Shown: piece by piece, positions 8,960 to 18,214 of the stretch
How the letters are laid out: every line of letters begins with the position of its first letter
Numbering within the stretch: position 1 is the stretch's first letter
Source: Veillonella sp. 3891
GTDB lineage: Bacteria > Bacillota > Negativicutes > Veillonellales > Veillonellaceae
Assembly: GCF_003992315.1 (NCBI RefSeq)
Contig: NZ_RQVE01000012.1
Location: 1-55,336 of the forward strand
Direction of reading: 5' to 3'
Length of the DNA stretch: 55,336 nucleotides
Notes under the pieces: model-generated
What the model saw: only the letters and a program-made list of their open reading frames with translations
What the model was told of the DNA's origin: nothing
Database searches by the model: none
Position numbers and translations under genes: made by a program

Positions 8960-9180
8960 GATGCGTTAGTGAGGTATGTCTATTTAAAGTACTATGTAAG
9001 AACTAACGTAGAGAATCACAGCAACGCTCGTCTTCAAACTTCCACCAGATTGGATGTGTTGGTTGAGTATGCCAATTTAATGCACTATATAAGAGCTGAC
9101 GTAGAGGATCAATACGACGCTCGCTCCCAATCTTCCACCCAATTGGATGCGTTGGTGAGGTATGTTAAGTTACTATACTA
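8960..9180 (+). repeat. 93-bp tandem repeat, about 2.4 copies
   Basis: Units begin at 8960, 9053 and 9146, each with GATGCGTT-like sequence followed by a GAGGTATG-like block; spacing is exactly 93 bases. The first two units are roughly three quarters identical, and the third is partial and runs into element B. The repeat length is 31 codons. One + strand frame stays open from 8924 to 9181 and encodes a diverged 31-residue peptide repeat (D-x-LV-x-Y...VE...AR-x-Q-x-ST-x-L). That frame has AAGGGGG (8924-8930) but no ATG, GTG or TTG suitably placed after it, so I do not call a gene. Confidence 0.75.
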
Positions 9181-9302
9181 ATTGATGATAATCCCAGAAG
9201 GGCACGGCATGTTCCGGAGCAAACCTACCGTAGGATCAGTTTGTGGAGGAATGTGCCGTGCTCTTCCCTTTGCTAAAATCACACTATGACATACCTCACC
9301 AA
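9152..9302 (+). repeat. Palindromic element B, candidate structured RNA or miniature repeat
   Basis: Outer arms TTGGTGAGGTATGT (9152-9165) and ACATACCTCACCAA (9289-9302) pair perfectly over 14 bases. Inside, 9197-9266 forms a hairpin with a stem of more than 25 bases: GAAGGGCACGGCA pairs with TGCCGTGCTCTTC, then TGTTCC with GGAATG, then a 3x3 internal loop, then GCAAAC with GTTTGT. A small CCTA/TAGG hairpin sits at the tip. Four stem positions are G-U type on the + strand. The left outer arm is the start of the third 93-bp repeat unit. There is no T-run, so it is not a normal terminator. Confidence 0.6.
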
Positions 9303-9370
9303 ACCAAACAATCAAAAAGTTTGTTTTTTTGACTAATACGGTATTTACTGAACTTTCACCAATTTTTCAC

Positions 9371-9398
9371 TTGACATATGTTGTAAATGTGATACTAT
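9371..9398 (+). promoter_or_regulatory. Promoter of the hrcA operon
   Basis: A consensus TTGACA (9371-9376) is followed after 16 bases by TACTAT (9393-9398) with an extended TGA immediately upstream. The start site would fall at or just before the CIRCE element. Confidence 0.7.
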
Positions 9399-9409
9399 AT
9401 ATCTTGTAG

Positions 9410-9436
9410 TTAGCACTCAACCTTAGTGAGTGCTAA
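9410..9436 (+). promoter_or_regulatory. CIRCE operator (HrcA binding site)
   Basis: TTAGCACTC (9410-9418), nine bases, then GAGTGCTAA (9428-9436) is a perfect match to the CIRCE consensus. It lies between the promoter and the hrcA start, so HrcA should repress its own operon and release it on heat shock. Confidence 0.97.
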
Positions 9437-9454
9437 TAATAACGAGGTGATACT

Positions 9455-10459
9455 ATGGATGAAAGGAAAGAACGCATTCTGCGGGCTATCATTCAAGATT
9501 ACATTAAAACAGCCGAACCTGTTGGTTCTCGTACGATCGCAAAGAATTATGATTTAGGTATCAGTCCTGCAACGGTCCGAAATGAAATGGCTGATTTAGA
9601 AGATCTTGGCTTTCTTGAACAACCTCATACATCAGCAGGTCGCATACCTTCCGCTAAAGGCTATCAATACTATGTAGATACCTTACAAGGATTTGAAGAC
9701 GATGCTGCTGAAGATATTCCTGTAATTCGAGAGTTATGGCAGGCTCATCAACAAGAACTAGATGATTTCTTCGTAGAGATAGCAAAGCTCATTTCTCGGA
9801 TAAGTCATAATGTGAGTATGTTTTTAGCTCCCGCCCATGATTCATCTACTATAACCTATATCCATGTTCTTCCTATTGATGAACATCGAGCGGTCATGGT
9901 GGTGGTAACGAATACAGGTGCTTTGGATAATGAACCAATCTATTTTACAGAGCCTATTAATACAGAAGAATTAGCTATGCATGCACATCGTTTTAATAGT
10001 GTGCTTCACGATGTATCCATCCAGGATATTACGCAAGAAAACTTAGACAAAATGCGGTTAACCTTAGATTTACAAGATACAACGTATGTCATTTTTTGCG
10101 ACACATTATATCGAGCCATTGCTAAACGTAAATTATTCTATACAATAGGAACTACATCCCTATTAGAACAGCCAGAGTTTAACGATATTAAACGGGCCCA
10201 ACCGCTGTTAGCTTTACTAGAACAACAAGATGAGTTAACCCAATTATTAACACCAAACTCTAGTAGTCCTATCGATGTAAAAATAGGTCATTCTAATGAA
10301 CTGGTAAAAGATATTAGCGTCATCCAAGCAAGTTTCAATGTTCCTCATCAAGTAGGTACCCTCGCCATTGTAGGTCCTACACGAATGGAATATGGACGTA
10401 TTATGGGTATTCTCGCTTATATTAATAAGTGTATGGAAGAGTTACAAGGAAAACGATAA
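9455..10459 (+). CDS. hrcA: Heat-inducible transcription repressor HrcA
   Basis: HrcA binds CIRCE and represses chaperone operons; its folding depends on GroE. The N-terminal winged-helix domain carries PVGSRTIAK and ISPATVRNEMADLEDLGFLEQPHTSAGRIPS, hallmarks of the family, followed by a GAF-like inducer domain. The length, 334 residues, is usual. The ATG at 9455 follows GAGGTG. It heads an operon with grpE, dnaK and dnaJ, the standard Firmicute order. Confidence 0.97.
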   Translation: MDERKERILRAIIQDYIKTAEPVGSRTIAKNYDLGISPATVRNEMADLEDLGFLEQPHTSAGRIPSAKGYQYYVDTLQGFEDDAAEDIPVIRELWQAHQQELDDFFVEIAKLISRISHNVSMFLAPAHDSSTITYIHVLPIDEHRAVMVVVTNTGALDNEPIYFTEPINTEELAMHAHRFNSVLHDVSIQDITQENLDKMRLTLDLQDTTYVIFCDTLYRAIAKRKLFYTIGTTSLLEQPEFNDIKRAQPLLALLEQQDELTQLLTPNSSSPIDVKIGHSNELVKDISVIQASFNVPHQVGTLAIVGPTRMEYGRIMGILAYINKCMEELQGKR

Positions 10460-10479
10460 ATATTGTAAAGAGGTGAAGT

Positions 10480-10983
10480 ATGGAAGAAAATAAACAAGAA
10501 GAAACGGTCACTCCTGAAGTGGAAGTTTTGGAAGAAGAAGCTCCTGAAGCAGTAGATCCTACGAAAGAATGGGAGCAACGATACATGCGTTTGCAAGCAG
10601 ATTTTGAAAACTTCAGACGTCGTACGAACCAAGAAAAAGAACAACTAGGGGTCTTTGTTAAATCTCATGTTATTGAAGATTTACTCCCTGTGTTAGATAA
10701 TTTTGAAAGAGCACTTTCAGCACCGGAAACGCCGGAAACAAAGCCTTTCATGGATGGATTTGTAATGATTCACCAAAGCTTGATGGCAAGCCTTTCCAAA
10801 CAAGGATTAGCAGTCATCGAAGCTGTGGGACAACCATTTGATCCAAATTACCACCAAGCTATCATGCGTGTGCCAGCAGAAGATATGGAAGATGACACAG
10901 TGTGTGAAGTACTACAAACTGGTTATACTGTAGAAGGCCGTGTGGTACGTCCAGCGATGGTGAAAGTAGTTCACAATGGATAA
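10480..10983 (+). CDS. grpE: Nucleotide exchange factor GrpE
   Basis: GrpE releases ADP from DnaK. An acidic N-terminal tail (residues 1-30, rich in Glu) precedes the coiled coil with RYMRLQADFENFRRRT, then the beta domain with GQPFDPNYHQAIM and GYTVEGRVVRPAMVKV. At 167 residues it is of normal length. The start codon has AAAGAGGTG upstream, 20 bases after hrcA ends. It is expected to be under CIRCE control with its neighbours. Confidence 0.97.
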   Translation: MEENKQEETVTPEVEVLEEEAPEAVDPTKEWEQRYMRLQADFENFRRRTNQEKEQLGVFVKSHVIEDLLPVLDNFERALSAPETPETKPFMDGFVMIHQSLMASLSKQGLAVIEAVGQPFDPNYHQAIMRVPAEDMEDDTVCEVLQTGYTVEGRVVRPAMVKVVHNG

Positions 10984-11037
10984 GTAATAAATAATTATAA
11001 TTAACATATTAGAAGAAGTATTAGGAGGTCATGTTAA

Positions 11038-12864
11038 ATGGCAAAAGTAATTGGTATTGACTTAGGTACTACAAATTCTTGTTTCGCAGTGATGGAAGGC
11101 GGCGAACCAACTGTTATTACAAACCAAGAGGGAGCTAGAACAACTCCTTCCGTAGTAGGTTTCGCGAAAAATGGCGAACGTTTAGTAGGTCAATTGGCTA
11201 AACGTCAAGCGGTTTCCAACCCTGAAAACACAATCATTTCTATTAAACGTCATATGGGTACAGATTACAAAGTGAATGTAGAAGGTAAATCCTATACACC
11301 ACAAGAAATCTCCGCTATGATTCTACAAAAAATTACAGCTGATGCAGAAGCTCATTTGGGCGAACCTGTAAAACAAGCAGTTATCACTGTTCCTGCTTAC
11401 TTTACTGACTCTCAACGTCAAGCGACAAAAGACGCTGGTACAGTAGCAGGCTTAGAAGTATTACGTATTATCAACGAACCTACAGCAGCTGCCTTAGCAT
11501 ACGGCGTAGATAAAGGTGAAGATGGTAAAATCCTTGTATTCGACCTTGGCGGTGGTACATTCGACGTATCCATCCTTGAATTAGGGGAAGGTGTGTTCGA
11601 AGTATTGGCAACATCTGGTAACAACCATTTAGGTGGTGACGACTTTGACCAACGCATTATGGATTACTTAATCAGCGAATTCAAAAAAGAAACTGGTATC
11701 GATCTATCCAATGACAAATTAGCTGACCAACGTTTAAAAGAAGCTGCTGAAAAAGCTAAAATTGAATTGTCTGGCGTTGCAAGTACACAAATTAACTTGC
11801 CATTCATCACAGCTGATGCAACAGGTCCTAAACATTTAGACGTAACATTAACTCGTGCTAAATTTGATGAATTGACTCGTGACCTTGTAGAAGCAACTAT
11901 CGAGCCTACTCGTAAAGCAATGAAAGATGCTGGTTTGTCTGCATCCGACATCGATAAAGTATTATTGGTTGGTGGTTCCACTCGTATTCCAGCAGTACAA
12001 GAAGCTATTAAACGAGAATTAGGTAAAGAGCCAACTAAAAACATCAATCCTGATGAATGTGTAGCTATCGGTGCTGCTATTCAAGGTGGTGTATTAGTAG
12101 GTGAAGTGAAAGACGTATTGTTACTTGACGTAACTCCATTGTCTTTAGGTATCGAAACTATGGGTGGTATTTTCACTCGTATTATCGATCGCAACACAAC
12201 AATTCCTACTTCTAAATCTCAAGTATTCTCCACAGCAGCAGATAACCAACCTTCCGTTGATATCCATGTATTGCAAGGGGAACGCGACATGGCGGCAGCG
12301 AATAAAACATTGGGCCGTTTTGAATTGTCCGGTATCCCAGCAGCTCCTCGTGGAGTACCTAAAATCGAAGTTACTTTCAACATCGATGCGAATGGTATCG
12401 TAAATGTAAAAGCTAAAGATCTTGGCACTGGTAAAGAACAAGCAATCACAATTACATCTTCTTCTGGCTTGAGCGACGAAGAAATCGATCGCATGGTAAA
12501 AGAAGCTGAAACACATGCAGCTGAAGATAAAGCAAAAAAAGAAGAAGTTGAAGTAAAAAACAATGCTGACAACTTGGTATACCAAGCTGAAAAAGCAGTG
12601 AAAGACTTCGAAGGTAAAGCTGATGCAGCGCAATTAGAAGCTGTGAAAAAAGCGACAGAAACATTAAAAGCATCTATTGAGTCTGGGGATATTGAAAAAA
12701 TCAAAGCGGATAGCGAAGCATTGACAGCTCCTTTATACGAATTGTCCTCTAAAATGTACGAACAGGCGCAAGCTCAAGGCGAACAAGGCGGACAAGAAGC
12801 TCCTAAGCAAGATGATAATGTAGTAGACGCTGACTACACTGTAGTTGACGAAGACAAAAAATAA
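11038..12864 (+). CDS. dnaK: Chaperone DnaK (Hsp70)
   Basis: This is the ATP-driven Hsp70 chaperone. The ATPase domain starts [11 protein letters not shown] and contains the phosphate loop [11 protein letters not shown]. The linker [13 protein letters not shown] lies near residue 360, and the tail ends in an acidic [12 protein letters not shown] segment. The N-terminal region around IKRHMGTD lacks the insert found in proteobacterial DnaK, which fits a Firmicute. The length is 608 residues. AGGAGG lies 7-8 bases before the ATG. Confidence 0.99.
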   Translation: MAKVIGIDLGTTNSCFAVMEGGEPTVITNQEGARTTPSVVGFAKNGERLVGQLAKRQAVSNPENTIISIKRHMGTDYKVNVEGKSYTPQEISAMILQKITADAEAHLGEPVKQAVITVPAYFTDSQRQATKDAGTVAGLEVLRIINEPTAAALAYGVDKGEDGKILVFDLGGGTFDVSILELGEGVFEVLATSGNNHLGGDDFDQRIMDYLISEFKKETGIDLSNDKLADQRLKEAAEKAKIELSGVASTQINLPFITADATGPKHLDVTLTRAKFDELTRDLVEATIEPTRKAMKDAGLSASDIDKVLLVGGSTRIPAVQEAIKRELGKEPTKNINPDECVAIGAAIQGGVLVGEVKDVLLLDVTPLSLGIETMGGIFTRIIDRNTTIPTSKSQVFSTAADNQPSVDIHVLQGERDMAAANKTLGRFELSGIPAAPRGVPKIEVTFNIDANGIVNVKAKDLGTGKEQAITITSSSGLSDEEIDRMVKEAETHAAEDKAKKEEVEVKNNADNLVYQAEKAVKDFEGKADAAQLEAVKKATETLKASIESGDIEKIKADSEALTAPLYELSSKMYEQAQAQGEQGGQEAPKQDDNVVDADYTVVDEDKK

Positions 12865-12882
12865 TAAGAAGGGACATAGGTA

Positions 12883-14070
12883 ATGGCTCGTGATTATTAT
12901 GACGTCCTTGGCGTCAACAAAAATGCATCCCAAGATGAAATTAAGAAAGCCTTTCGTAAGAAAGCACGTCAATACCATCCAGACGTAAATCGAGACAATC
13001 CAGAAGAGGCAGAAAAGAACTTTAAAGAAGTGAATGAAGCCTACGAAGTCTTGTCTGATGACACGAAAAAAGCACAATATGATCAATATGGTCATGATGC
13101 CTTTACTGCTGGCGGAGGAAACTCCGCTGGTGGTTTTGGTGGTGGCTTTGGCGGCGGTGGTTTTGGTGGCTTCGGCGGTGCTGGTGGCTTTGATGATATT
13201 TTTGGTAATATCTTTGATATGTTTGGTGGCAGTGGTGGCCGTGGTCAACGTGGTCCAGAACGCGGTGCCGACTTACGCCAAGACGTACGTATTTCCTTCC
13301 GTGATGCTGTATTTGGAACAACGATGAAAGTCAATGTACAGCGCCATGAAGAGTGTGATCATTGTCATGGCACAGGTGGTGAGCCTGGTTCTAAAGTAGA
13401 AACATGTCCAAACTGTCATGGTTCCGGACAAGAGGCTGTTATTCAAAACACGCCATTTGGTCGTATGCAAACAGTTCGCACATGCTCTCGATGTGGTGGA
13501 CAAGGTAAAATTGTTGAAAAACCTTGTAAAGTATGCCGTGGTCAAGGACAGTCTCTCAAACGTCGTGATATTGAAATTAAAATACCTGCTGGTGTTGATG
13601 ATGGTGCACGCTTACGTGTGTCCGGTGAAGGTGAGCCAGGCACATTAGGTGGCCCTAAAGGCGATTTGTATGTGTATATTTCTGTAGCCAGAGATAAGGA
13701 GTTTGAACGTAGTGGTAACGATGTTGTACTTCGTCAAACTATCTCTTTCTCACAAGCTGCACTAGGCGCTACTATACAAGTTCCTACATTAGAAGGAAAA
13801 GTAGAGCTTAAGATCCCTGAAGGTACACAAACTGGTACTGCTTTCAGAATTAAAGGACAAGGTGTTCCTTATTTACGTCAACCAAGCCAACGTGGTGATC
13901 AACATGTAGTTGTCACTGTAGAAACGCCTAAGAAGTTGACAGATAAGCAACGTCAATTGTTAGTTGAGTTTGCTGCAGAAAACAAAGAAGATGTAAACAC
14001 ATTGAAAGTGAACAAAAGCATATTAGAAAATTTAAGTGATAAGGTGAAACAGTTATTTGGACAAGAATAA
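12883..14070 (+). CDS. dnaJ: Chaperone DnaJ (Hsp40)
   Basis: The J domain (residues 1-70) carries HPD at 32-34. It is followed by a Gly/Phe-rich linker at about 75-125 and four CxxCxGxG zinc motifs ([32 protein letters not shown]), then the substrate-binding C-terminal domain. It stimulates DnaK ATPase. The full-length type I architecture is intact at 395 residues. It lies 18 bases after dnaK in the CIRCE operon. Confidence 0.98.
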   Translation: MARDYYDVLGVNKNASQDEIKKAFRKKARQYHPDVNRDNPEEAEKNFKEVNEAYEVLSDDTKKAQYDQYGHDAFTAGGGNSAGGFGGGFGGGGFGGFGGAGGFDDIFGNIFDMFGGSGGRGQRGPERGADLRQDVRISFRDAVFGTTMKVNVQRHEECDHCHGTGGEPGSKVETCPNCHGSGQEAVIQNTPFGRMQTVRTCSRCGGQGKIVEKPCKVCRGQGQSLKRRDIEIKIPAGVDDGARLRVSGEGEPGTLGGPKGDLYVYISVARDKEFERSGNDVVLRQTISFSQAALGATIQVPTLEGKVELKIPEGTQTGTAFRIKGQGVPYLRQPSQRGDQHVVVTVETPKKLTDKQRQLLVEFAAENKEDVNTLKVNKSILENLSDKVKQLFGQE

Positions 14071-14094
14071 TACTTGACCAGTAAGGAGTCATCT

Positions 14095-14976
14095 ATGAAA
14101 TGGATAGAAATATCCATTACTGTAGAAGTGGCAGTCATTGATGAAATGGCTGCCATTTTTAATGATATAGAAAGTAATGGATACATAGAAGAAACAATTG
14201 AAAATAGCCCTAACTTAAGTCGTGTGACCATCTATTTAGGGACAGATCATAGTGAGATAGAATGGGCACAGATACTAAAAACAGCATTGCAAAGTGCTAA
14301 TATTTCTTATGAAAATATGGATTGTAAAACTCTAGACGATGAGCAATGGTATCATAGTTGGCAACAATATATTATGCCTACCCGATTGTTACCAGACCTT
14401 GTGATTTGTCCTGCTTGGCAAAGCTATGATGCCTCTACCGATCCACTTGCTACGGAACAAGATGTAGTGATGACTATGGATACAAAGCTATCCTTTGGTA
14501 CAGGAGACCACGAAACAACGAGAAATTGTGCAACCTTACTTGGTAAATGTATAGGTCATATTCCTGTAGATCTAACAGATCAAGTATGTTTAGATATTGG
14601 TACAGGAACGGGTATCTTATTGATGGCGGCTCATCATCTAGGAATTCCTAAGTTGGTAGGTATTGACCTAGAAGAAGAGGCAGCTATACAAGCGAAGAAA
14701 AACTGTGAGCATAATGGCATAGATGCTACTATCATTCATGGTAATTTAAGCGATGACTTTCACGGAAAAGCCCATATCATTTTAGCAAACCTTACGGTGG
14801 ATCCATTAAAAATTTTGTTGCCTATGATTAGGGAAAAATTGCACGATAATGGTATACTAATAATAAGTGGTATCGTGGATGATCGGTATGATGAAATTAT
14901 GCCATACATTACGAAACACTGGTCAATTCTAGAAGAAATGGTAGAGGGGCCTTGGCATACCTTTGCCTTAGTATAA
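14095..14976 (+). CDS. prmA: Ribosomal protein L11 methyltransferase PrmA
   Basis: PrmA trimethylates ribosomal protein L11. The N-terminal substrate domain is followed by the diagnostic SFGTGDHETTR, the SAM-binding LDIGTGTGILLMAA and the NLTVDPL motif. I place the start at ATG 14095, which has TAAGGAG upstream; the open frame extends to a TTG at 14074 without a ribosome binding site. That gives 293 residues, close to the usual size. The dnaJ-prmA-rsmE-mtaB order is conserved in many Firmicutes. Confidence 0.95.
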   Translation: MKWIEISITVEVAVIDEMAAIFNDIESNGYIEETIENSPNLSRVTIYLGTDHSEIEWAQILKTALQSANISYENMDCKTLDDEQWYHSWQQYIMPTRLLPDLVICPAWQSYDASTDPLATEQDVVMTMDTKLSFGTGDHETTRNCATLLGKCIGHIPVDLTDQVCLDIGTGTGILLMAAHHLGIPKLVGIDLEEEAAIQAKKNCEHNGIDATIIHGNLSDDFHGKAHIILANLTVDPLKILLPMIREKLHDNGILIISGIVDDRYDEIMPYITKHWSILEEMVEGPWHTFALV

Positions 14977-14988
14977 GTTAGGATGTAT

Positions 14989-15729
14989 ATGAAAAAACTA
15001 TTTATTGATGGCATTATAGATGAAAGTATTCAGTTACCAGCAGATACAGCGCATCATCTCTTTCATGTGTTACGCCATTCGAAAGAGGAACCTTTTATTG
15101 TCAGCAATCATGAAGGGCATACGGGTGAATATGTATTGGACTCTGAGGAGTCCGATATATATATGGCGAAACGACTACGAATCATTGATGTATCTACAGT
15201 TGCTACGAAGGTAGTATTGATTCAATCCTTTTTAAAAGGTGATAAGTTTGAGTTTCTATTGCAAAAGGCTACAGAATTAAACGTTCATCACATCTACGGT
15301 GTATCTTCGGTTCATTGTGTAGCAAAATATGATGCTAAAAAATTAAGTACCAAGAAAAGCCGGTGGGAAAAAATTATCGTAGAAGCGAGCCAACAATGTG
15401 GACGCCCTGATGTACCTACGTTGACGGTGGAACAGACACTTTCCGAGGTACTGCAAACATTACAATCTGATGAGGGAGTGCTCTTGTTAGGTGCCTATGA
15501 GCGAGAAGATGACAAAACGATTAAAGATATTTTACAAACACAGTTACATACGAATTCATACCATACTATCGCAATTTGTATTGGTCCAGAAGGTGGCTAT
15601 AGTGCAAATGAAATGGAACTATTAGAATCCTGTGGTGGATACAAGGTTAGCCTAGGACCGACTATATTACGAGCTGAAACTGCAGCTTTAGGTGCTGTAA
15701 GTATGATTCAATATGAATTACTAGATTAG
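14989..15729 (+). CDS. rsmE: 16S rRNA (uracil1498-N3)-methyltransferase RsmE
   Basis: RsmE methylates U1498 of 16S rRNA and has a SPOUT knot. The C-terminal knot signatures IGPEGGYSANE and LGPTILRAETAALGA are present. The ATG at 14989 is preferred because TTAGGA (14978-14983) lies 5 bases upstream; the ATG at 14983 overlaps that site. The length is 246 residues. It sits 12 bases after prmA and 7 before mtaB. Confidence 0.94.
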   Translation: MKKLFIDGIIDESIQLPADTAHHLFHVLRHSKEEPFIVSNHEGHTGEYVLDSEESDIYMAKRLRIIDVSTVATKVVLIQSFLKGDKFEFLLQKATELNVHHIYGVSSVHCVAKYDAKKLSTKKSRWEKIIVEASQQCGRPDVPTLTVEQTLSEVLQTLQSDEGVLLLGAYEREDDKTIKDILQTQLHTNSYHTIAICIGPEGGYSANEMELLESCGGYKVSLGPTILRAETAALGAVSMIQYELLD

Positions 15730-15736
15730 GAGTCTC

Positions 15737-17044
15737 ATGAAGACAGTAGCATTTACTACCTTAGGGTGTCGTGTGAATCAATATGATACGGACGCCATGA
15801 AAGGTTTATTTATAAAAGCAGGGTATACACCTGTAGGCTTTGACGAAGAAGCCGCTATTTACGTGATTAACACCTGTTCCGTAACGAACATGGGAGAAAA
15901 AAAATCACGCCAATTAATTCGACAAGCGAAACGCCGTAATCCAGAAGCATTTATTGTGGTAACAGGTTGTTATGCCCAATTAGCACCAGAAGTAATTTCT
16001 GCTATTGATGGGGTAAACCTTGTCATCGGAACGGCGAACCGCAATAAGATTGTGGAATTAGTGGAAAATATTCCATCTACAGAAGAACAAATTTCTATTG
16101 TTCGTAATGTCATGGAAGAGTCCACATTTGAAGAAATGCCTTTATTCGGCAATGAAATCGAAAAATGTCGGGCTTTCATGAAGATACAAGAAGGATGTAA
16201 CAATTTCTGTTCTTTCTGTATCATTCCTTATACGCGAGGAAAGTTAAAGTCTAGAAAAATAGAAGATATTGTGGAAGAAGCAAAGCGTCTTGTTGCCTAC
16301 GGGTATAAAGAAGTGGTGCTCACAGGGATACATCTCGGTAACTACGGTATTGAATTACCTGAACGACCAACCTTAGGCCGTGTTGTGTGTGAATTATTGA
16401 CCATTGATGGCTTAGAACGCATTCGATTTGGTTCTATTGAGTCTGTAGAAGTATCGGAAGAATTAATTGAGTTAATGGCAACCAACCCTCGTGTATGCCC
16501 TAACTTACATTTACCGTTACAAGCAGGGTCTGATCCGGTATTGAAATCTATGAACCGTCACTATAATTTGCAACAATACAAAGACTTGGTGAAGTATTTA
16601 CGCAGTCGCATTCCGAACTTATCAATTACGACAGATATTATTGCCGGATTCCCTGGGGAAACAGACGAATTGTTTGAGGAAACCATGCGCACAGTAAAAG
16701 AAGTTGGATTTACTCATATCCATGCGTTCCCATATTCCATTCGAGAAGGTACACCAGCTGCCAAGATGGAAGACCAAGTACCAGAAGCCATCAAAAAAAC
16801 TCGTGTTGCCTTATTAAACCAACTTGGTAAAGAAGGTTTTAAAGCCTATGCCAATCGGTTCCTCAACCAACCAGTTAAGGTTCTCATCGAACAAAGCGAT
16901 GACTTTTACTATTATGGCTTAACTAATGAATATGTACATAGTAAAATACCTAAACAAGAGCATACTTTCAACGTAGGGGATATTGTAGATGGAACCGTCA
17001 CAGAAGTACATAGTGATGTGGTGCTAGTGGAAATTAGTATCTAA
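15737..17044 (+). CDS. mtaB: tRNA N6-threonylcarbamoyladenosine methylthiotransferase MtaB
   Basis: MtaB converts t6A37 to ms2t6A37 in tRNA. The MiaB-type UPF0004 domain has cluster cysteines C11, C47 and C78. The radical SAM motif is C154-N-N-F-C158-S-F-C161, and a TRAM domain lies at the C-terminus. The TLGCRVNQYDTDAM start and the RGKLKSR motif distinguish it from MiaB and RimO. It is 435 residues long. The ATG follows AGGAG. It appears to end the hrcA operon, though no terminator is visible before the next gene. Confidence 0.95.
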   Translation: MKTVAFTTLGCRVNQYDTDAMKGLFIKAGYTPVGFDEEAAIYVINTCSVTNMGEKKSRQLIRQAKRRNPEAFIVVTGCYAQLAPEVISAIDGVNLVIGTANRNKIVELVENIPSTEEQISIVRNVMEESTFEEMPLFGNEIEKCRAFMKIQEGCNNFCSFCIIPYTRGKLKSRKIEDIVEEAKRLVAYGYKEVVLTGIHLGNYGIELPERPTLGRVVCELLTIDGLERIRFGSIESVEVSEELIELMATNPRVCPNLHLPLQAGSDPVLKSMNRHYNLQQYKDLVKYLRSRIPNLSITTDIIAGFPGETDELFEETMRTVKEVGFTHIHAFPYSIREGTPAAKMEDQVPEAIKKTRVALLNQLGKEGFKAYANRFLNQPVKVLIEQSDDFYYYGLTNEYVHSKIPKQEHTFNVGDIVDGTVTEVHSDVVLVEISI

Positions 17045-17091
17045 TTTTTCTTATAAAATATCAGTACTTACTTATTATATTAGGAGGATAT

Positions 17092-17772
17092 ATGGCAAGA
17101 GGAATTTTATATGTAATGACAACAGTCGTAGATGGACTAGTAAAAATAGGTAAGACTGGTATTGATAACTTTGAATCTAGAATGAATACATTAGAGAATA
17201 ATGGATATCGAAATGTAGTAGGTTTAAAACGGAAATTTGCAATTGAAGTAGATGATTATGATGAAAAAGAACTTTTATTAGATGATATATTTAGTAAAAG
17301 TCGACTTCATAATACAGAACTATTTGCTCTTGATATAGAGTTAGTTATCCAATTATTATCTTCCTTTGATGGAAAGCAGGTCTATCCTACAGATCAAGGT
17401 AAAGATGTTGTATTTGATAATGCAACAAAGGCTAGAGCTGATAATTTAGAAAATCAAAGTTATCAAAATATTCCTGATGGATTATATCATATCGATCAAA
17501 AAAGAAAAGATATTGGATCTATATATGGTAAAATGTTGGTGGATAATGGTACATTTACTGTATTAAAAGGTAGTTCGTGTCCTCCTTCTAATTATTCCTA
17601 TGCTAATGAGCTAAGAAAATCAGCTGTGATAAAAAATGGTATATTAATAGAGGATATAGTGTGTAAATCTCCATACGCTGCTGCAACTTTAGTAAGGGGA
17701 TTGTCTACAAATGGTTGGACTGCTTGGAAAAATGAAGAGGGTGAGACTCTTGATATATTTAGAAAGAAATAA
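17092..17772 (+). CDS. GIY-YIG (T5orf172-type) nuclease-like protein with DUF4357
   Basis: The N-terminus reads GILYVM...GLVKIGKT (residues 4-22), the T5orf172 form of the GIY-YIG fold. A candidate catalytic Arg is at 30 (ESRMN) and a candidate metal-binding Glu at 76 (NTELFAL). The C-terminal 80 residues resemble DUF4357 (FTVLKGS, then SPYAAATLVRGLSTNGWTAWK). Proteins of this kind are often found with restriction-modification or defence genes; the cellular target is unknown. AGGAGG precedes the ATG. The gene is more AT-rich than mtaB and the HIT gene, and no partner methylase is nearby, which suggests a single-gene insertion. Confidence 0.75.
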   Translation: MARGILYVMTTVVDGLVKIGKTGIDNFESRMNTLENNGYRNVVGLKRKFAIEVDDYDEKELLLDDIFSKSRLHNTELFALDIELVIQLLSSFDGKQVYPTDQGKDVVFDNATKARADNLENQSYQNIPDGLYHIDQKRKDIGSIYGKMLVDNGTFTVLKGSSCPPSNYSYANELRKSAVIKNGILIEDIVCKSPYAAATLVRGLSTNGWTAWKNEEGETLDIFRKK

Positions 17773-17849
17773 TAGACTACATAGAAAATATTTGATATAG
17801 TAAATATATAAATTTAAGTACAATACATCATATGAGAAAGGGGATTCCC

Positions 17850-18200
17850 ATGAAAGAAGATTGCTTATTTTGTAAAATTATTAATAAAGAAATTCCAGCT
17901 AAGGTTGTATTAGAAAATGACAAATTCTTAGCATTCCATGATATTGCTCCAGTGGCGCCAGTTCATGTGTTGATCATTCCTAAGAATCATGTATCTAATA
18001 TTGCTCATTTAAATGAAAATAATGAAGCCTATGTGGAAGGTATCTTACCCTTTGCTAAATTGGTTGCAAAAGAATTAGGTCTTGCCGCTGATGGATATCG
18101 CTTAACATTAAATACAGGCGCGAAAGCAGGTCAAACTGTATTCCATTTACATGCACATTTGTTGGGCGGTAAAGAATTAGGTTGGCCAAATATTGACTAA
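17850..18200 (+). CDS. HIT-family (HINT-like) nucleotide hydrolase
   Basis: The histidine triad is H99-L-H101-A-H103 in VFHLHAHLLGG, with C5 and C8 (CLFC) at the N-terminus as in HINT proteins. These hydrolyse purine nucleoside phosphoramidates and related AMP-lysine adducts. The start is placed at ATG 17850 with AAAGGGG 6 bases upstream; an earlier in-frame ATG at 17832 overlaps that ribosome binding site. The protein has 116 residues. It lies 14 bases ahead of pepD and is probably co-transcribed with it. Confidence 0.92.
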   Translation: MKEDCLFCKIINKEIPAKVVLENDKFLAFHDIAPVAPVHVLIIPKNHVSNIAHLNENNEAYVEGILPFAKLVAKELGLAADGYRLTLNTGAKAGQTVFHLHAHLLGGKELGWPNID

Positions 18201-18214
18201 TCTAGGAGGAACAA

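Noticed and set aside
8969-9181. 70-residue open frame over the tandem repeats as a gene
   Set aside because: The GTG at 8969 has no ribosome binding site at a useful distance, the frame consists of repeat units, and it runs into the palindromic element.
8240-9302. CRISPR array
   Set aside because: There are only two palindromic copies about 900 bases apart in opposite orientation, and the tandem repeat has no spacers. No cas genes are present.
12145-12704. Long - strand frames opposite dnaK
   Set aside because: Several frames are open opposite this strongly biased gene, but they lack ribosome binding sites and consist of low-complexity Ser/Phe/Ala sequence, so they are shadows.
13103-13248. 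Gly/His-rich frames opposite the dnaJ Gly/Phe region
   Set aside because: They arise from the GGT/GGC-rich linker of dnaJ and have no start signals.
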